Translations under genes and position numbers: made by a program
Shown: positions 50,579 to 60,202 of the stretch, one piece after another
Layout: each line of letters starts with the position of its first letter
Position numbering within the stretch: position 1 is the stretch's first letter
Notes under the pieces: generated by a model
The model's input: the letters and a program-made list of their open reading frames with translations, nothing else
What the model was told of the DNA's origin: nothing
Database searches by the model: none
Assembly (NCBI GenBank): GCA_031550125.1
Contig: JAVBOW010000027.1
Span: 1-64,000, forward strand
Length of the DNA stretch: 64,000 nucleotides
Origin: JAVBOW01 sp031550125
Lineage (GTDB): Bacteria; Bacteroidota; Bacteroidia; Bacteroidales; Rikenellaceae
Reading direction: 5' to 3'

Positions 50579-52765
50579 CTAAAGAATAGCCATAAGCTCC
50601 CTGTATTTAGGAAGCGGCCACAGGCGGTCGTCTACTATGAGTTCCAATGTATCTATATGCTCGCGGATGGCCGAGATGTAGGGACGAACCTCGGTTTCGT
50701 AACCTGCGGCCCTTTCTGCTATGTTGTCCACCGCGTTCCATTTTTTGCGCGCCTCGATCATGTCGGCGGCGTTCTGGCGTATAAAGCGTACATGTTCCAC
50801 TATCTGACGGATAGTCTTGACCTCCTCGCCCGCAAGCTCTTCGAACTCGTCGGGAAATACCTCTTTTATCCCGCGGATATTCTCTATCAGTATGTTTTGG
50901 TAGGCTATGGCCGTAGGTATGATGTGGTTGGCCGCCAGATCGCCTATAACCCTCGACTCTATCTGTACTTTCTTGAGGAACGTTTCGTTCTTTATTTCGT
51001 AACGGGCAGCCAGTTCGATGCGTGTCAGCACGTTGAAATCCTCCAAAAGCGCCACGCTCTCCGGACGAAGGTACTCTTTGAACGCCTCGGGGACATTATT
51101 TACGCTGCGCAAACCGCGGCGGGCGGCCTCTTCTATCCACTCGCGGCTGTAGCCGTTGCCTTCGAAACGTACGTTCTTGGACTCGGCTATGTAGCGACGG
51201 ATGACCTGCAGTATGGCTTCGTCTTTCTTTACTCCTTTTTCCGTGAGTGCGTCGGTTTCGGCTTTGAAGTCGGTAAGGGCTTTGGCTACGGCCGTGTTAA
51301 TGATTATAAGAGGCAGCGCGCAGTTGCTCGACGATCCTGTGGCGCGGAATTCGAAACGGTTGCCGGTAAACGCGAAGGGCGACGTGCGGTTGCGGTCGGT
51401 GTTGTCGAGCAGTATTTCCGGTATTTTACCTATGTCGAGCTTTATCTCCGTCTTTTCGTCTGGCGACAGTTTTTTCTCCGTCACCCTTTGTTCTAGCGAG
51501 TCGAGTATGGCGTCCATCGTAGTGCCGGTGAATACCGAAAGTATCGACGGAGGGGCCTCGTTGCCGCCCAGGCGGTGGGAGTTGGTCTCGGTGGCTATGG
51601 AGGCCATTATGAGCGAACCGTAATCGGCTACGGCTTTGAGGGTGCAGACAAAGAACGTTAGGAATTGTGTGTTTGTCTTCGGGGTTTTGCCTGGCGCGAG
51701 CAGGTTGACGCCCGTGTTGGTGGCCAGCGACCAGTTGCAGTGCTTGCCCGAGCCGTTGACGCCCATATATGGCTTTTCATGGAACAACACCCTAAGGCGG
51801 TGCCGGGCGGCTGTTTTGCGCATTACGGTCATCAACAGGGTATTATGATCGACGGCTATGTTGGCCTCCTCGAACATCGGCGCGCATTCGAATTGACTTG
51901 GAGCCACTTCGTTATGGCGCGTTTTAAGGGGTATTCCCAGACGGTAGCTCTGCTCTTCGAAATCTTTCATGAAATTCATCACCCGCTCGGGTATTGCACC
52001 CCAGTAGTGGTCGTCCAACTGCTGGTCTTTGGCTGCGGTGTGTCCCATAAGAGTGCGTCCGCATTGCGCCAGATCGGGCCTTGCGCGGAACAACGCCTCG
52101 TCTACGAGAAAATATTCCTGCTCCCAACCGAGCGTCGGGACTACTTTGGTTATCTCTTTATCCGACAGTTGGGCCACCTCTACGGCGGCCTTGTCGAGCG
52201 CGGCAATGGATTTCAACAGTGGCGTTTTGAAGTCGAGCGCCTCGCCTGTATAGGCTACGAAGATACTCGGGATGCAAAGCGTCTTGTCTATGAGGAATGC
52301 GGGCGAGGAAGGATCCCAGGCGCTGTAGCCGCGAGCCTCGAAAGTGTTGCGCAAACCGCCGTTGGGAAAAGACGAGGCGTCCGGTTCCTGTTGCACGAGC
52401 AACTCGCCTCTGAAATTCTCGAACGATCCGCCGCCCCATATAGGCTCGAAAAAAGCGTCGTGCTTTTCGGCCGTGGAGTCGTTAAGCGGCTGGAACCAGT
52501 GGGTGTAGTGCGTCGCACCGCGCTCCATGGCCCAGGTTTTCATTCCCAGGGCCACCTGGTCGGCTATTTTGCGGTCGATGCGCCGACCTCCCTCTATGGC
52601 CTCAATGACGCTTTGGTAGACCTCGCGGGCGAGATACTGCCGCATCTTTTCACGGTCGAAGACATCCGTGCCAAAATAGTCCGATATCCTTTTGTCGGTA
52701 AATACCGTTTCCGTCGCTTCGCGCCGCGAGATTTCGTCGAGTGCCCTTAATCGTAGTGATGTCAT
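50579..52765 (-). CDS. glnN: Glutamine synthetase type III
   Basis: A 728-residue GSIII enzyme that condenses glutamate and ammonia to glutamine, the form common in Bacteroidetes. Family signatures include RHNEVAPSQFE near residue 290-300, GVNGSGKHCNWSLAT, LGGNEAPP and DRNRTSPFAFTGNRFEFRA (RNRTSPFAFTGNRFE). The start at 52765 is chosen because the promoter box lies at 52790-52797 and overlaps the only longer start. No ammonium transporter or PII gene sits beside it. Confidence 0.95.
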   Translation of the reverse strand: MTSLRLRALDEISRREATETVFTDKRISDYFGTDVFDREKMRQYLAREVYQSVIEAIEGGRRIDRKIADQVALGMKTWAMERGATHYTHWFQPLNDSTAEKHDAFFEPIWGGGSFENFRGELLVQQEPDASSFPNGGLRNTFEARGYSAWDPSSPAFLIDKTLCIPSIFVAYTGEALDFKTPLLKSIAALDKAAVEVAQLSDKEITKVVPTLGWEQEYFLVDEALFRARPDLAQCGRTLMGHTAAKDQQLDDHYWGAIPERVMNFMKDFEEQSYRLGIPLKTRHNEVAPSQFECAPMFEEANIAVDHNTLLMTVMRKTAARHRLRVLFHEKPYMGVNGSGKHCNWSLATNTGVNLLAPGKTPKTNTQFLTFFVCTLKAVADYGSLIMASIATETNSHRLGGNEAPPSILSVFTGTTMDAILDSLEQRVTEKKLSPDEKTEIKLDIGKIPEILLDNTDRNRTSPFAFTGNRFEFRATGSSSNCALPLIIINTAVAKALTDFKAETDALTEKGVKKDEAILQVIRRYIAESKNVRFEGNGYSREWIEEAARRGLRSVNNVPEAFKEYLRPESVALLEDFNVLTRIELAARYEIKNETFLKKVQIESRVIGDLAANHIIPTAIAYQNILIENIRGIKEVFPDEFEELAGEEVKTIRQIVEHVRFIRQNAADMIEARKKWNAVDNIAERAAGYETEVRPYISAIREHIDTLELIVDDRLWPLPKYRELMAIL

Positions 52766-52789
52766 CGCCGTATTTTTATATGTACGGCG

Positions 52790-52797
52790 CAAAAATA
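52790..52797 (-). promoter_or_regulatory. -7 promoter box of glnN
   Basis: On the minus strand TATTTTTG matches TAnnTTTG and ends 24 bases before the ATG at 52765. It overlaps an alternative start at 52792, which it rules out. Confidence 0.5.
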
Positions 52798-52908
52798 GTT
52801 ATTTTTGATGGAATGCGTTCAAAAAACAGGGGGTATTTGTAGGATAGTAGTATTATTTTCGACGGACACCCCTGTATTTTTAGGTGATATAATTTAATAA
52901 TAATCCTT

Positions 52909-53862
52909 TTAGTCGAACGATTGCATCCCCGATTGGGCAATGCGTACAATCTTTTCGTATTTATCCGGGGTGACCTCCATGAAGAAATACGGGACCGGAT
53001 CGACCCTCATGCCGTTATGTATAACCTCATAATGCAGGTGCGGGGCGAGAGAAAGGCCGCTGTTGCCCGACAGGGCCACGATATCGCCCCGGCGTACGCG
53101 GTCGCCTTTACGCACGTTTATCTTGTCGAGGTGGGCGTACATGGTTTCGTAGCCGTTCTGATGCGAGATCACAAGCGTATTGCCCGAAGTGCTGTGGCGC
53201 AGTATGTCGCGTACCGTGCCGTCGGCCGTGGCGAAGACCCTCGATCCTTCAGGCACGCTGAAGTCCACCCCCTGGTGTGATGCGAGGGTTTTGTAGAACG
53301 GGTGTATGCGCATACCGTACGATGCGGTGAGCAATGTAAGGTCGTTATTGACCACAGGCTGCGTAGCCGGTATGCTCAGCAGCCCGTTGCCGAGTTCTTC
53401 GGCCTTGAGTTCCATTTCGCCATACGATTTCAGGAAGCCGGCCGTTTGCTGTTCGAGGTTGCCTATCCGGGCAAAAAACTCGTCTCCCAGCTCACGGTTG
53501 GATTTGGAGGTGAGTTTTTCGTAGTTGGCAAGCCTCGATGCGGCCAGGCTGGCCTCCAGGTCGTAAGGCTCCGATTCGAAGAGTATGCCGAAAACATTGC
53601 GGTCGCGCTCCACGACGTTGGCCAGAACAAGTTCGAGGCTGTCGTAGCGGGCCGTGAGCGCTTTGTATTGCTTTTCGAGTTTGTGTGTAGAGCGCTTCAT
53701 CCTGTATTCCACAGGGGTGTCGAAGAGCAGCGAGAAGCCTATGTAGTATATCAGGGTCATTCCCAGCAGGGCAAGGAAATGTACAAGCAGATTCACCGTC
53801 CTGCGCCTGAGGCGGCGGCCGGTGTCTATCCATTCGGGTTCGCCTGTAAGTCGTCTTTTCAT
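52909..53862 (-). CDS. M23-family peptidoglycan endopeptidase
   Basis: A 317-residue membrane-anchored zinc peptidase expected to cut peptidoglycan cross-bridges in the periplasm. The N-terminal membrane segment (about residues 27-47) is followed by a coiled-coil region (about 55-165), then the M23/LytM domain with metal ligands in SHQGVDFSVPEG (near 218) and HLHYEVIHNGMRVDP (near 277). All ligands are present, so it should be active. Its ATG overlaps the stop of the upstream M23 gene by 4 bases; the two share overall design and look like an ancient duplication. Confidence 0.93.
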   Translation of the reverse strand: MKRRLTGEPEWIDTGRRLRRRTVNLLVHFLALLGMTLIYYIGFSLLFDTPVEYRMKRSTHKLEKQYKALTARYDSLELVLANVVERDRNVFGILFESEPYDLEASLAASRLANYEKLTSKSNRELGDEFFARIGNLEQQTAGFLKSYGEMELKAEELGNGLLSIPATQPVVNNDLTLLTASYGMRIHPFYKTLASHQGVDFSVPEGSRVFATADGTVRDILRHSTSGNTLVISHQNGYETMYAHLDKINVRKGDRVRRGDIVALSGNSGLSLAPHLHYEVIHNGMRVDPVPYFFMEVTPDKYEKIVRIAQSGMQSFD

Positions 53863-54848
53863 TCTCCAACGGGATTGTTGCCGTCCTCGAACGTGGTGGC
53901 TCCGGCCGATTCTATGATATCTTTGAACTCCTCTTCGCTCATGTCTCTGCGGAAATAGTTTACCGGATCGACATGTTTACCCATGTACATCACCTCGTAG
54001 TGCAGGTGCGGCCCGGTGGACGTACCCGTGTTGCCCAATTCGCCTATCTGTTCGCCCCGCCTGACGGTTTGGCCTGGAATGACGAGCGCCTTGTTCAGGT
54101 GGGCGTAGCGCGTGCGGTAGCCGAAGCCGTGGTCGAGCAATACCTGCCGCCCGTAACCCGTGCCTCTGTTCTCGGGTTCGACGACCACCCTGCCGTTGCC
54201 GGTGGCGTACACGGGATCGCCAACGCGGCCACCCATATCCACGCCGTAATGCATTATGAAGCGTTTGCGTATGGGATGGTTGCGCATGCCGAAAGCTCCA
54301 AGGCTTCCGCGCATCTTGCGGCGGTCGATGGGCCATATGGCGGGAATGCTCAACGCCATTTTCTCTTTGTCCTGCGCGAGCGCCTGCAGGTCGTCGAGCG
54401 ATTTCGACTCGAGGTACAGCAGGCGCGTCATGGCGTCGAGGTTCTTCCATGCGCCGGTCATCATCGCCGAGTAGCGATCGTTCTGTATGGCGTCATATTT
54501 CGAATCGGGGTAGGGTGTGTATATTCCCGGTATCGAGAGAGTGTCGGCGGCGAACAGGGCGCGGTAGACGCGGTTGTCCCGGTGTTTTATCTCTTCGAGT
54601 TTCTTTGTCGCGGCGCGTATTTTATCCTCCAGCAGGCCGTATTTGGCCACCAATTCCCTGTTGTGTTTATTTATTCGGTACATTTTTGGAGTGTAGAGGA
54701 AGAATGAAATGAAGAAGTTCATTATACACACCAGGATAAAACCGACCAGCAACTTGCGCAAAGCCCGGTAGAACCTTATCCTGAAAGGAGCGGTAATTAC
54801 CTCGTAAGTGAGCGTTTGCGGATTGAATCTGTAATGTTTACGCGCCAT
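53859..54848 (-). CDS. M23-family peptidoglycan endopeptidase
   Basis: A 329-residue membrane-anchored zinc peptidase, first gene of the M23 pair. A membrane segment lies at about residues 32-52, a coiled coil at ~60-175, and the LytM domain has HYGVDMGGRVGDPV (near 215) and HLHYEVMYMGKHVDP (near 277). Both metal-binding motifs are intact. The pair may act in cell elongation or division, as MepM-like enzymes do; that is an inference from the fold. Confidence 0.93.
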   Translation of the reverse strand: MARKHYRFNPQTLTYEVITAPFRIRFYRALRKLLVGFILVCIMNFFISFFLYTPKMYRINKHNRELVAKYGLLEDKIRAATKKLEEIKHRDNRVYRALFAADTLSIPGIYTPYPDSKYDAIQNDRYSAMMTGAWKNLDAMTRLLYLESKSLDDLQALAQDKEKMALSIPAIWPIDRRKMRGSLGAFGMRNHPIRKRFIMHYGVDMGGRVGDPVYATGNGRVVVEPENRGTGYGRQVLLDHGFGYRTRYAHLNKALVIPGQTVRRGEQIGELGNTGTSTGPHLHYEVMYMGKHVDPVNYFRRDMSEEEFKDIIESAGATTFEDGNNPVGE

Positions 54849-54865
54849 CGGCTAAAATCGTGGTA

Positions 54866-54873
54866 CAAAGCTA
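54866..54873 (-). promoter_or_regulatory. -7 promoter box of the M23 pair
   Basis: On the minus strand TAGCTTTG matches TAnnTTTG, 17 bases before the ATG at 54848. Confidence 0.45.
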
Positions 54874-54947
54874 TTAAAAATCGGCTAAATTATTGTAATT
54901 TTACGCCCTGATTTTGAATAACGCGCCTGCGGGCGGAATTATTACTT

Positions 54948-57572
54948 ATGGATTCCAATAAAATACGCCAGACTTTCCTCGACTTTTTCGCATCCAAAGG
55001 ACACGCCATAGTGCCTTCCGCGCCCATGGTGGTCAAAGGCGATCCCACGCTTATGTTCACCAATGCCGGCATGAACCAGTTCAAGGAGATCTTCCTGGGC
55101 AACTCGCCCGTGGTTAATCCCCGCGTGGCCGACACGCAGAAATGCCTGCGCGTCTCGGGCAAGCACAACGACCTCGAAGAGGTGGGACACGACACCTATC
55201 ACCATACCATGTTCGAGATGCTGGGTAACTGGTCTTTCGGCGATTACTTCAAAAAAGAGGCTATAGAATGGGCGTGGGAATTACTGGTTGACGTTTACGG
55301 ATTGCCCAAGGACCGCCTTTACGCCACCATTTTCGAAGGCAGCGACAGCGACGGCGTTCCCCGCGACAACGAGGCGTACGAATTGTGGCGTAAATTCCTT
55401 CCGGAAGATCATATAATCCTCGGCAATAAAAAGGATAATTTCTGGGAAATGGGCGACACAGGTCCCTGCGGTCCGTGCAGCGAGATACATTTCGACCTTC
55501 GCGGCGATGCCGATCGCGCCGCAAAGGACGGACGCGATCTTGTCAACGCAGGCCACCACCTGGTTATCGAGATATGGAACCTCGTGTTCATGCAATTCAA
55601 CCGTAAGGCCAACGGCTCGCTCGATCCGCTTCCGCACAACCATGTCGACACGGGCATGGGTTTCGAGCGCCTGTGCATGACGCTGCAGGGCAAGCAGAGC
55701 AATTACGACACCGACATTTTCCAACCCACCATACAACGTCTGGCCGCCATGTCGGGCAAACGTTACGGCGAACAGGCGCAGGCCGACATAGCTATGAGGG
55801 TGATAGCCGACCACCTCCGCGCCATTGCTTTCTCGATCGCCGACGGACAGCTTCCGTCGAACGTCAAGGCGGGGTATGTCATTCGACGTATCCTTCGCCG
55901 CGCCGTGCGTTACGGTTACACCTATCTCGGCTTCACCGAACCGTTCATCTGCCACCTCGTGGATGGACTGGCCGTCCAGATGGGCGGGCAGTTTCCCGAA
56001 TTGAGAGCGCAGAAGACGCTTATAGAAAAGGTTATCGCAGAAGAGGAAGCCTCCTTCCTGCGTACGCTGTCCACAGGCATATCGCTGCTCGACAGTGTGA
56101 TGGATAAGGCGCGGAAAGCGGGAGGAGCAACTATTCCCGGTAGCGACGCATTCCTTTTGTACGACACTTACGGCTTCCCTATAGACCTTACCGAACTGAT
56201 AGCCCGCGAAGGAGGTCTCGGGGTGGACCTTCCCGGTTTCGATCGCGAACTGCAGGCCCAAAAAGAGCGCTCGCGCAACGCAGCAGCCGTCGACACGGGC
56301 GATTGGGTGGAACTCATGCCGGTGGTTTCCACCGTGTTTGTGGGGTACGACCGCCTTGAGGCCGACGTACGCATAGCGCGTTACCGCAAGGTCTCCACAA
56401 AAGACAGGACGCTCTATCAAATGGTGTTCGACGCTACGCCGTTCTACGGCAACTCGGGCGGCCAGACGGGCGACACCGGCTGGCTGGAGTCGGCCAACGA
56501 AAGGATACGGATCGTAGATACGCAAAAGGAGAACAATCTTACGGTACACATAACCGAACAGTTGCCCGAAGATCCCGCGGCCGCCTTCCACGCCAAAGTG
56601 GACGTTGAGAGGCGCAATGCTTCGGCTGGCAACCACTCGGCGACCCACCTTATGCACGAGGCCCTGCGCGAATTGCTTGGAACGCACGTCGAGCAGAAGG
56701 GGTCGCTCGTCACTCCCGACTATCTCCGTTTTGACTTCTCCCATTTCCAGAAAGTTACCGACGAGGAGCTGCGTCAGGTGGAGCGCATCGTCAACGCCCG
56801 AATACGGGCCAACATACCCATGGACGAGCATCGCGACTGTCCGATAGACAGCGCCCGCGAAAAAGGCGCCATGATGCTTTTCGGCGAAAAATACGGCGAT
56901 CGTGTACGCGTCATACGCTTCGGATCGTCGATAGAGCTTTGCGGCGGCACCCACGTGGCCGCTACCGGCAACATAGGTCTTTTCAGGATCATTTCGGAGA
57001 GCGCCATATCGGCCGGAGTGCGCCGCATCGAGGCCATCACGGGCGCTGCGGCCGAAGAGAGCGTATATGCCACCGAAGATGTTCTCCACGGGGTGCAAAA
57101 ATTATTCAACAACCCGCAGGTGTTGCAATCGGTAAGGAAACTTTTCGACGAAAACGAACTGTTGAGAAAGAAAATAGACGAGGTGCAACGCGAAAAGATA
57201 GAAGAACTGCGTTATAAGATAGAGAAAGAGTTGAACGAAGAGGACGGTATGCACCTTTTCGTAAGACAGATAGATATGCCTGCCGAATTTATAAAGGATA
57301 TAGCTTTCGCCCTGAGGGCCAAAATAGGCAAACTGGTGCTTGTGATAGGTTCGGTGTCCGACGATAAAGCCACCCTGTCCATCGCCCTTGGCGACGAGAT
57401 TGTGGCTCGAGGCGTAAATGCGGCGGAAGCCGTGCGTACGGCCGCCCGCGAAATACAGGGCGGCGGCGGCGGTCAACCATTCTTCGCCACGGCGGGCGGC
57501 AAAGATCCTTCCGGCATGGAACGTGCAATGATAGCGGCGAGGGAATTCATAACGGGCAAGATCAAGGGGTAA
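54948..57572 (+). CDS. alaS: Alanyl-tRNA synthetase
   Basis: An 874-residue class II synthetase with editing. The catalytic core starts IRQTFLDFFASKGHAIVPSA and includes FTNAGMNQFKEIFLG and CLRVSGKHNDLEEVG. The editing domain has NHSATHLMHEAL and the Cys-containing CGGTHVAATG; the C-Ala-like tail has a GGGGGQPFFATAGG-type motif (GGGGGQPFFA). A weak promoter-like TAATTTTA lies at 54896. Encoded divergently from the M23 pair and followed by gpmI. Confidence 0.96.
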   Translation: MDSNKIRQTFLDFFASKGHAIVPSAPMVVKGDPTLMFTNAGMNQFKEIFLGNSPVVNPRVADTQKCLRVSGKHNDLEEVGHDTYHHTMFEMLGNWSFGDYFKKEAIEWAWELLVDVYGLPKDRLYATIFEGSDSDGVPRDNEAYELWRKFLPEDHIILGNKKDNFWEMGDTGPCGPCSEIHFDLRGDADRAAKDGRDLVNAGHHLVIEIWNLVFMQFNRKANGSLDPLPHNHVDTGMGFERLCMTLQGKQSNYDTDIFQPTIQRLAAMSGKRYGEQAQADIAMRVIADHLRAIAFSIADGQLPSNVKAGYVIRRILRRAVRYGYTYLGFTEPFICHLVDGLAVQMGGQFPELRAQKTLIEKVIAEEEASFLRTLSTGISLLDSVMDKARKAGGATIPGSDAFLLYDTYGFPIDLTELIAREGGLGVDLPGFDRELQAQKERSRNAAAVDTGDWVELMPVVSTVFVGYDRLEADVRIARYRKVSTKDRTLYQMVFDATPFYGNSGGQTGDTGWLESANERIRIVDTQKENNLTVHITEQLPEDPAAAFHAKVDVERRNASAGNHSATHLMHEALRELLGTHVEQKGSLVTPDYLRFDFSHFQKVTDEELRQVERIVNARIRANIPMDEHRDCPIDSAREKGAMMLFGEKYGDRVRVIRFGSSIELCGGTHVAATGNIGLFRIISESAISAGVRRIEAITGAAAEESVYATEDVLHGVQKLFNNPQVLQSVRKLFDENELLRKKIDEVQREKIEELRYKIEKELNEEDGMHLFVRQIDMPAEFIKDIAFALRAKIGKLVLVIGSVSDDKATLSIALGDEIVARGVNAAEAVRTAAREIQGGGGGQPFFATAGGKDPSGMERAMIAAREFITGKIKG

Positions 57573-57591
57573 TAAAATTAAAAACACACAT

Positions 57592-59115
57592 ATGACACAG
57601 AAGGTTTTATTGATGATTCTCGACGGATGGGGCAACGGCGACCATTCCAAGGGCGATGTGGTCTACTCGGCCCATCCCGAATACGTAATGGGACTGGAAG
57701 CTAAATATCCCACGTCGCACCTCTACACCAGCGGCGAGAATGTAGGCTTGCCCGACGGACAGATGGGTAACTCCGAGGTGGGACACCTCAATATAGGTGC
57801 AGGCAGGGTGGTTTACCAGGATCTGGTTAAGATAAACCGCGCGTGCCGAGACAACTCCATAATGGATAATCCGGAAGTTAAGGCTGCCTTCGAATATGCT
57901 AAAAAGAACGGCAAACAGGTGCATTTCATGGGTCTGGTGTCGGACGGCGGCGTACACAGCTCGCTCGACCACCTGTTCAAACTATGCGATATATCTAAAT
58001 CGTACGGTATAGATAAAACGTTTGTACACTGCTTTATGGATGGCCGCGATACCGATCCGCGAAGCGGGAAAGGATTCATAGAACAACTGGAAAAACACCT
58101 TGCCGGGTCGGCCGGCGAAATAGCCTCGATCGTGGGCCGCTATTATGCGATGGATCGCGACAAGCGCTGGGAGAGGGTCAAGGAGGCTTACGACCTGCTG
58201 ACGGCCGGAGTGGGGACGCACGCTACCGACGCTGTGGCCGCCGTACAGAAATCATACGACGAGGGCGTGACGGACGAATTCATAAAACCAATAGCCATAA
58301 CCGATGCCGCCGGTAAGCCTGTCGGCCTGGTGCAGGAGGGCGACATGGTGATATTCTTCAATTTCCGTAACGACCGCGCCAAGGAACTCACCGTAACGCT
58401 AACGCAAAAAGATATGCCCGAGCAGGGAATGAAGACGATCCCGCTCTACTATTGCACCATGACCCCTTACGACGCCACGTTCGAAGGGCTTCATATACTG
58501 TTCGATAAAGATAACGTACAGAATACGATAGGAGAATATATCTCCTCCAAGGGTTTAAAACAGCTGCGCATAGCGGAGACGGAAAAATACGCCCACGTGA
58601 CGTTCTTCCTCAACGGCGGCCGCGAGGCCGAATTCCCAGGCGAGGAGCGCATATTGGTGCCGTCGCCCAAGGTGGCAACCTATGACCTTCAGCCCGAAAT
58701 GAGCGCCTATAAAGTGGCGTCGGAGTTGGTGCAGGCCTTAAATACCGGCAAATTCGATTTTATAGCCCTAAATTTCGCCAACGGCGACATGGTGGGCCAC
58801 ACCGGCGTATACGAGGCTATAACCAAGGCCATTAAAGCCGTGGACGAATGTGTAAGGCAGGTTGTAGACGCCGCCGTTAAGAACGGCTACGAGGTGGTGA
58901 TAATAGCCGATCACGGAAATGCCGATTACGCCCTGAATCCCGACGGAAGTCCCAATACGGCGCACTCGCTCAATCCCGTACCCATTGTGGTGGTTTCCAA
59001 CCGGGTGAAGAAAGTACACGAAGGCGTGTTGGCCGACGTAGCCCCCACCATATTGAAGATGATAGGGTTGGATCAACCCGCAGAGATGACCGGTAAAGCC
59101 CTGGTGGATTTCTAA
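57592..59115 (+). CDS. gpmI: 2,3-bisphosphoglycerate-independent phosphoglycerate mutase
   Basis: A 507-residue Mn-dependent glycolytic enzyme interconverting 3- and 2-phosphoglycerate. The nucleophile is Ser61 in MGNSEVGHLN, after the metal-binding LMILDGWG; later metal and substrate motifs include FMDGRDTDPRSG, FNFRNDRAKEL, FANGDMVGHTG and IADHGNADY. It lies 19 bases after alaS and ends with a strong hairpin. Confidence 0.96.
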   Translation: MTQKVLLMILDGWGNGDHSKGDVVYSAHPEYVMGLEAKYPTSHLYTSGENVGLPDGQMGNSEVGHLNIGAGRVVYQDLVKINRACRDNSIMDNPEVKAAFEYAKKNGKQVHFMGLVSDGGVHSSLDHLFKLCDISKSYGIDKTFVHCFMDGRDTDPRSGKGFIEQLEKHLAGSAGEIASIVGRYYAMDRDKRWERVKEAYDLLTAGVGTHATDAVAAVQKSYDEGVTDEFIKPIAITDAAGKPVGLVQEGDMVIFFNFRNDRAKELTVTLTQKDMPEQGMKTIPLYYCTMTPYDATFEGLHILFDKDNVQNTIGEYISSKGLKQLRIAETEKYAHVTFFLNGGREAEFPGEERILVPSPKVATYDLQPEMSAYKVASELVQALNTGKFDFIALNFANGDMVGHTGVYEAITKAIKAVDECVRQVVDAAVKNGYEVVIIADHGNADYALNPDGSPNTAHSLNPVPIVVVSNRVKKVHEGVLADVAPTILKMIGLDQPAEMTGKALVDF

Positions 59116-59131
59116 AGATAGTCTGTGAATT

Positions 59132-59179
59132 ACAAAACGCGTATCCCCGGCAATAACTCGCCGGGGATACGCGTTTTGT
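59132..59179 (+). terminator. Terminator of gpmI
   Basis: A ~20-bp stem, with arms ACAAAACGCGTATCCCCGGC and its complement, lies 16 bases after the gpmI stop. It ends in TTTTG. Confidence 0.85.
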
Positions 59180-59184
59180 GCTTT

Positions 59185-59246
59185 GGATCAGCCTGAAAAC
59201 AGGTTGGCGGTTAATAGGGGCGGCCAGCATATATTTGAGACAGGCC
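59185..59246 (+). repeat. Dispersed repeat, copy D (ends-only derivative)
   Basis: 62 bases that join the left end (GGATCAGCCTGAAAACAGG and GTTGGCGG) to the right end (CGGCCAGCATATATTTGAG and ACAGGCC) of the element, with the ~150-base interior replaced by about ten bases. This is what an internally deleted copy would look like. It lies directly after the gpmI terminator. Confidence 0.6.
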
Positions 59247-59254
59247 TTGTACTG

Positions 59255-60193
59255 TCAATCCAATCCGTAAAATATGCGGATATTCTCCTCCACGCGATCC
59301 ACCAGCCTTTGGATGGAGTCGGCCGAAGCCCATGCGTTATGGGGCGACAGGACAAGCTTCGAGAGGTCCTTTACGGCCAGCAGCGGATTGTCTTCGCGGA
59401 TAGGTTCGCGCGAGTAGACGTCCATCGCCGCGCCGGCTATACGGCCCTCGTCGAGGCACCGCGCCAGGGCCGCTTCGTCGATTATGGGGCCGCGCGAGTA
59501 GTTGGCGATCAGGGCCGACGGTTTCATTGACGAAAGCTGCGGATAGTCCAGCAGGTTGCGCGTAAGGTCGGTCAACGGCGTATGTACCGATACAATGTCG
59601 GACGTACGCAACAACTCATCCAGGGGAAGCTGTGCGTAAGGCGATTCGTATCGTTTGCCGGAAGGCGACGAGCAGACGACTTCCGCTCCGAAGGCGACGG
59701 CTATCGACGCGACCCGCCGCCCGATGTTGCCCATACCTATCACACCCCACCGTTTACCCTCCAGGCTGCCTATGCCGCGCCCGAAATGGAAAAGCCTGCC
59801 CGAGCTGGCGTAGCCACCGTTCTTGACGAACGTGTCGTAATAGATTGTCTGCCGCAACAGCGCCAGCACCCCGGCGAGCGTAGCCTCGGCTACCGATCCT
59901 GTGGAGTAGTCTACGGCGTTGCGGACAGTTATGCCCAACCGTTCGGCGGCCTCCAGGTCGATGTTGTTCATGCCCGTGGCGGCTATGCATACCAGTCTGA
60001 GGCGCGGCAGCGCGGCGAGCATCCCTCCGGTAAGTTTAGTCTTGTTGGTTATCACCACGTCGGCGGCGGCGCAACGCTCCGCAACCTGCTCCGGCTCGGT
60101 GTAGTCGTAGCCGGTGTAATTACCGAGCGCACGTATCGCCGAAATGTCGGCGCCATGGACGGAATATTCGTCCAGAAAACATATATTTATCAT
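59255..60193 (-). CDS. D-2-hydroxyacid dehydrogenase (glycerate dehydrogenase-like)
   Basis: A 312-residue NAD(P)-dependent dehydrogenase of the D-isomer family. The NAD-binding GMGNIGRRV is near residue 153, and the catalytic triad is in NYSRGPIID (Arg), REP (Glu) and SPHNAW (His near 286). Similar enzymes reduce hydroxypyruvate or other 2-oxo acids; the substrate cannot be fixed. It precedes tcdA and tatD in order on the chromosome but follows them in transcription, with a 9-base gap. Confidence 0.87.
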   Translation of the reverse strand: MINICFLDEYSVHGADISAIRALGNYTGYDYTEPEQVAERCAAADVVITNKTKLTGGMLAALPRLRLVCIAATGMNNIDLEAAERLGITVRNAVDYSTGSVAEATLAGVLALLRQTIYYDTFVKNGGYASSGRLFHFGRGIGSLEGKRWGVIGMGNIGRRVASIAVAFGAEVVCSSPSGKRYESPYAQLPLDELLRTSDIVSVHTPLTDLTRNLLDYPQLSSMKPSALIANYSRGPIIDEAALARCLDEGRIAGAAMDVYSREPIREDNPLLAVKDLSKLVLSPHNAWASADSIQRLVDRVEENIRIFYGLD

Positions 60194-60202
60194 GACGGTA
60201 CG

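Noticed and set aside
55281..57098. A 605-codon open frame antisense to alaS, and similar long antisense frames over many genes
   Set aside because: GC-rich coding DNA leaves long open frames on the opposite strand. They have no ribosome site, no family resemblance and coincide exactly with well-supported genes.
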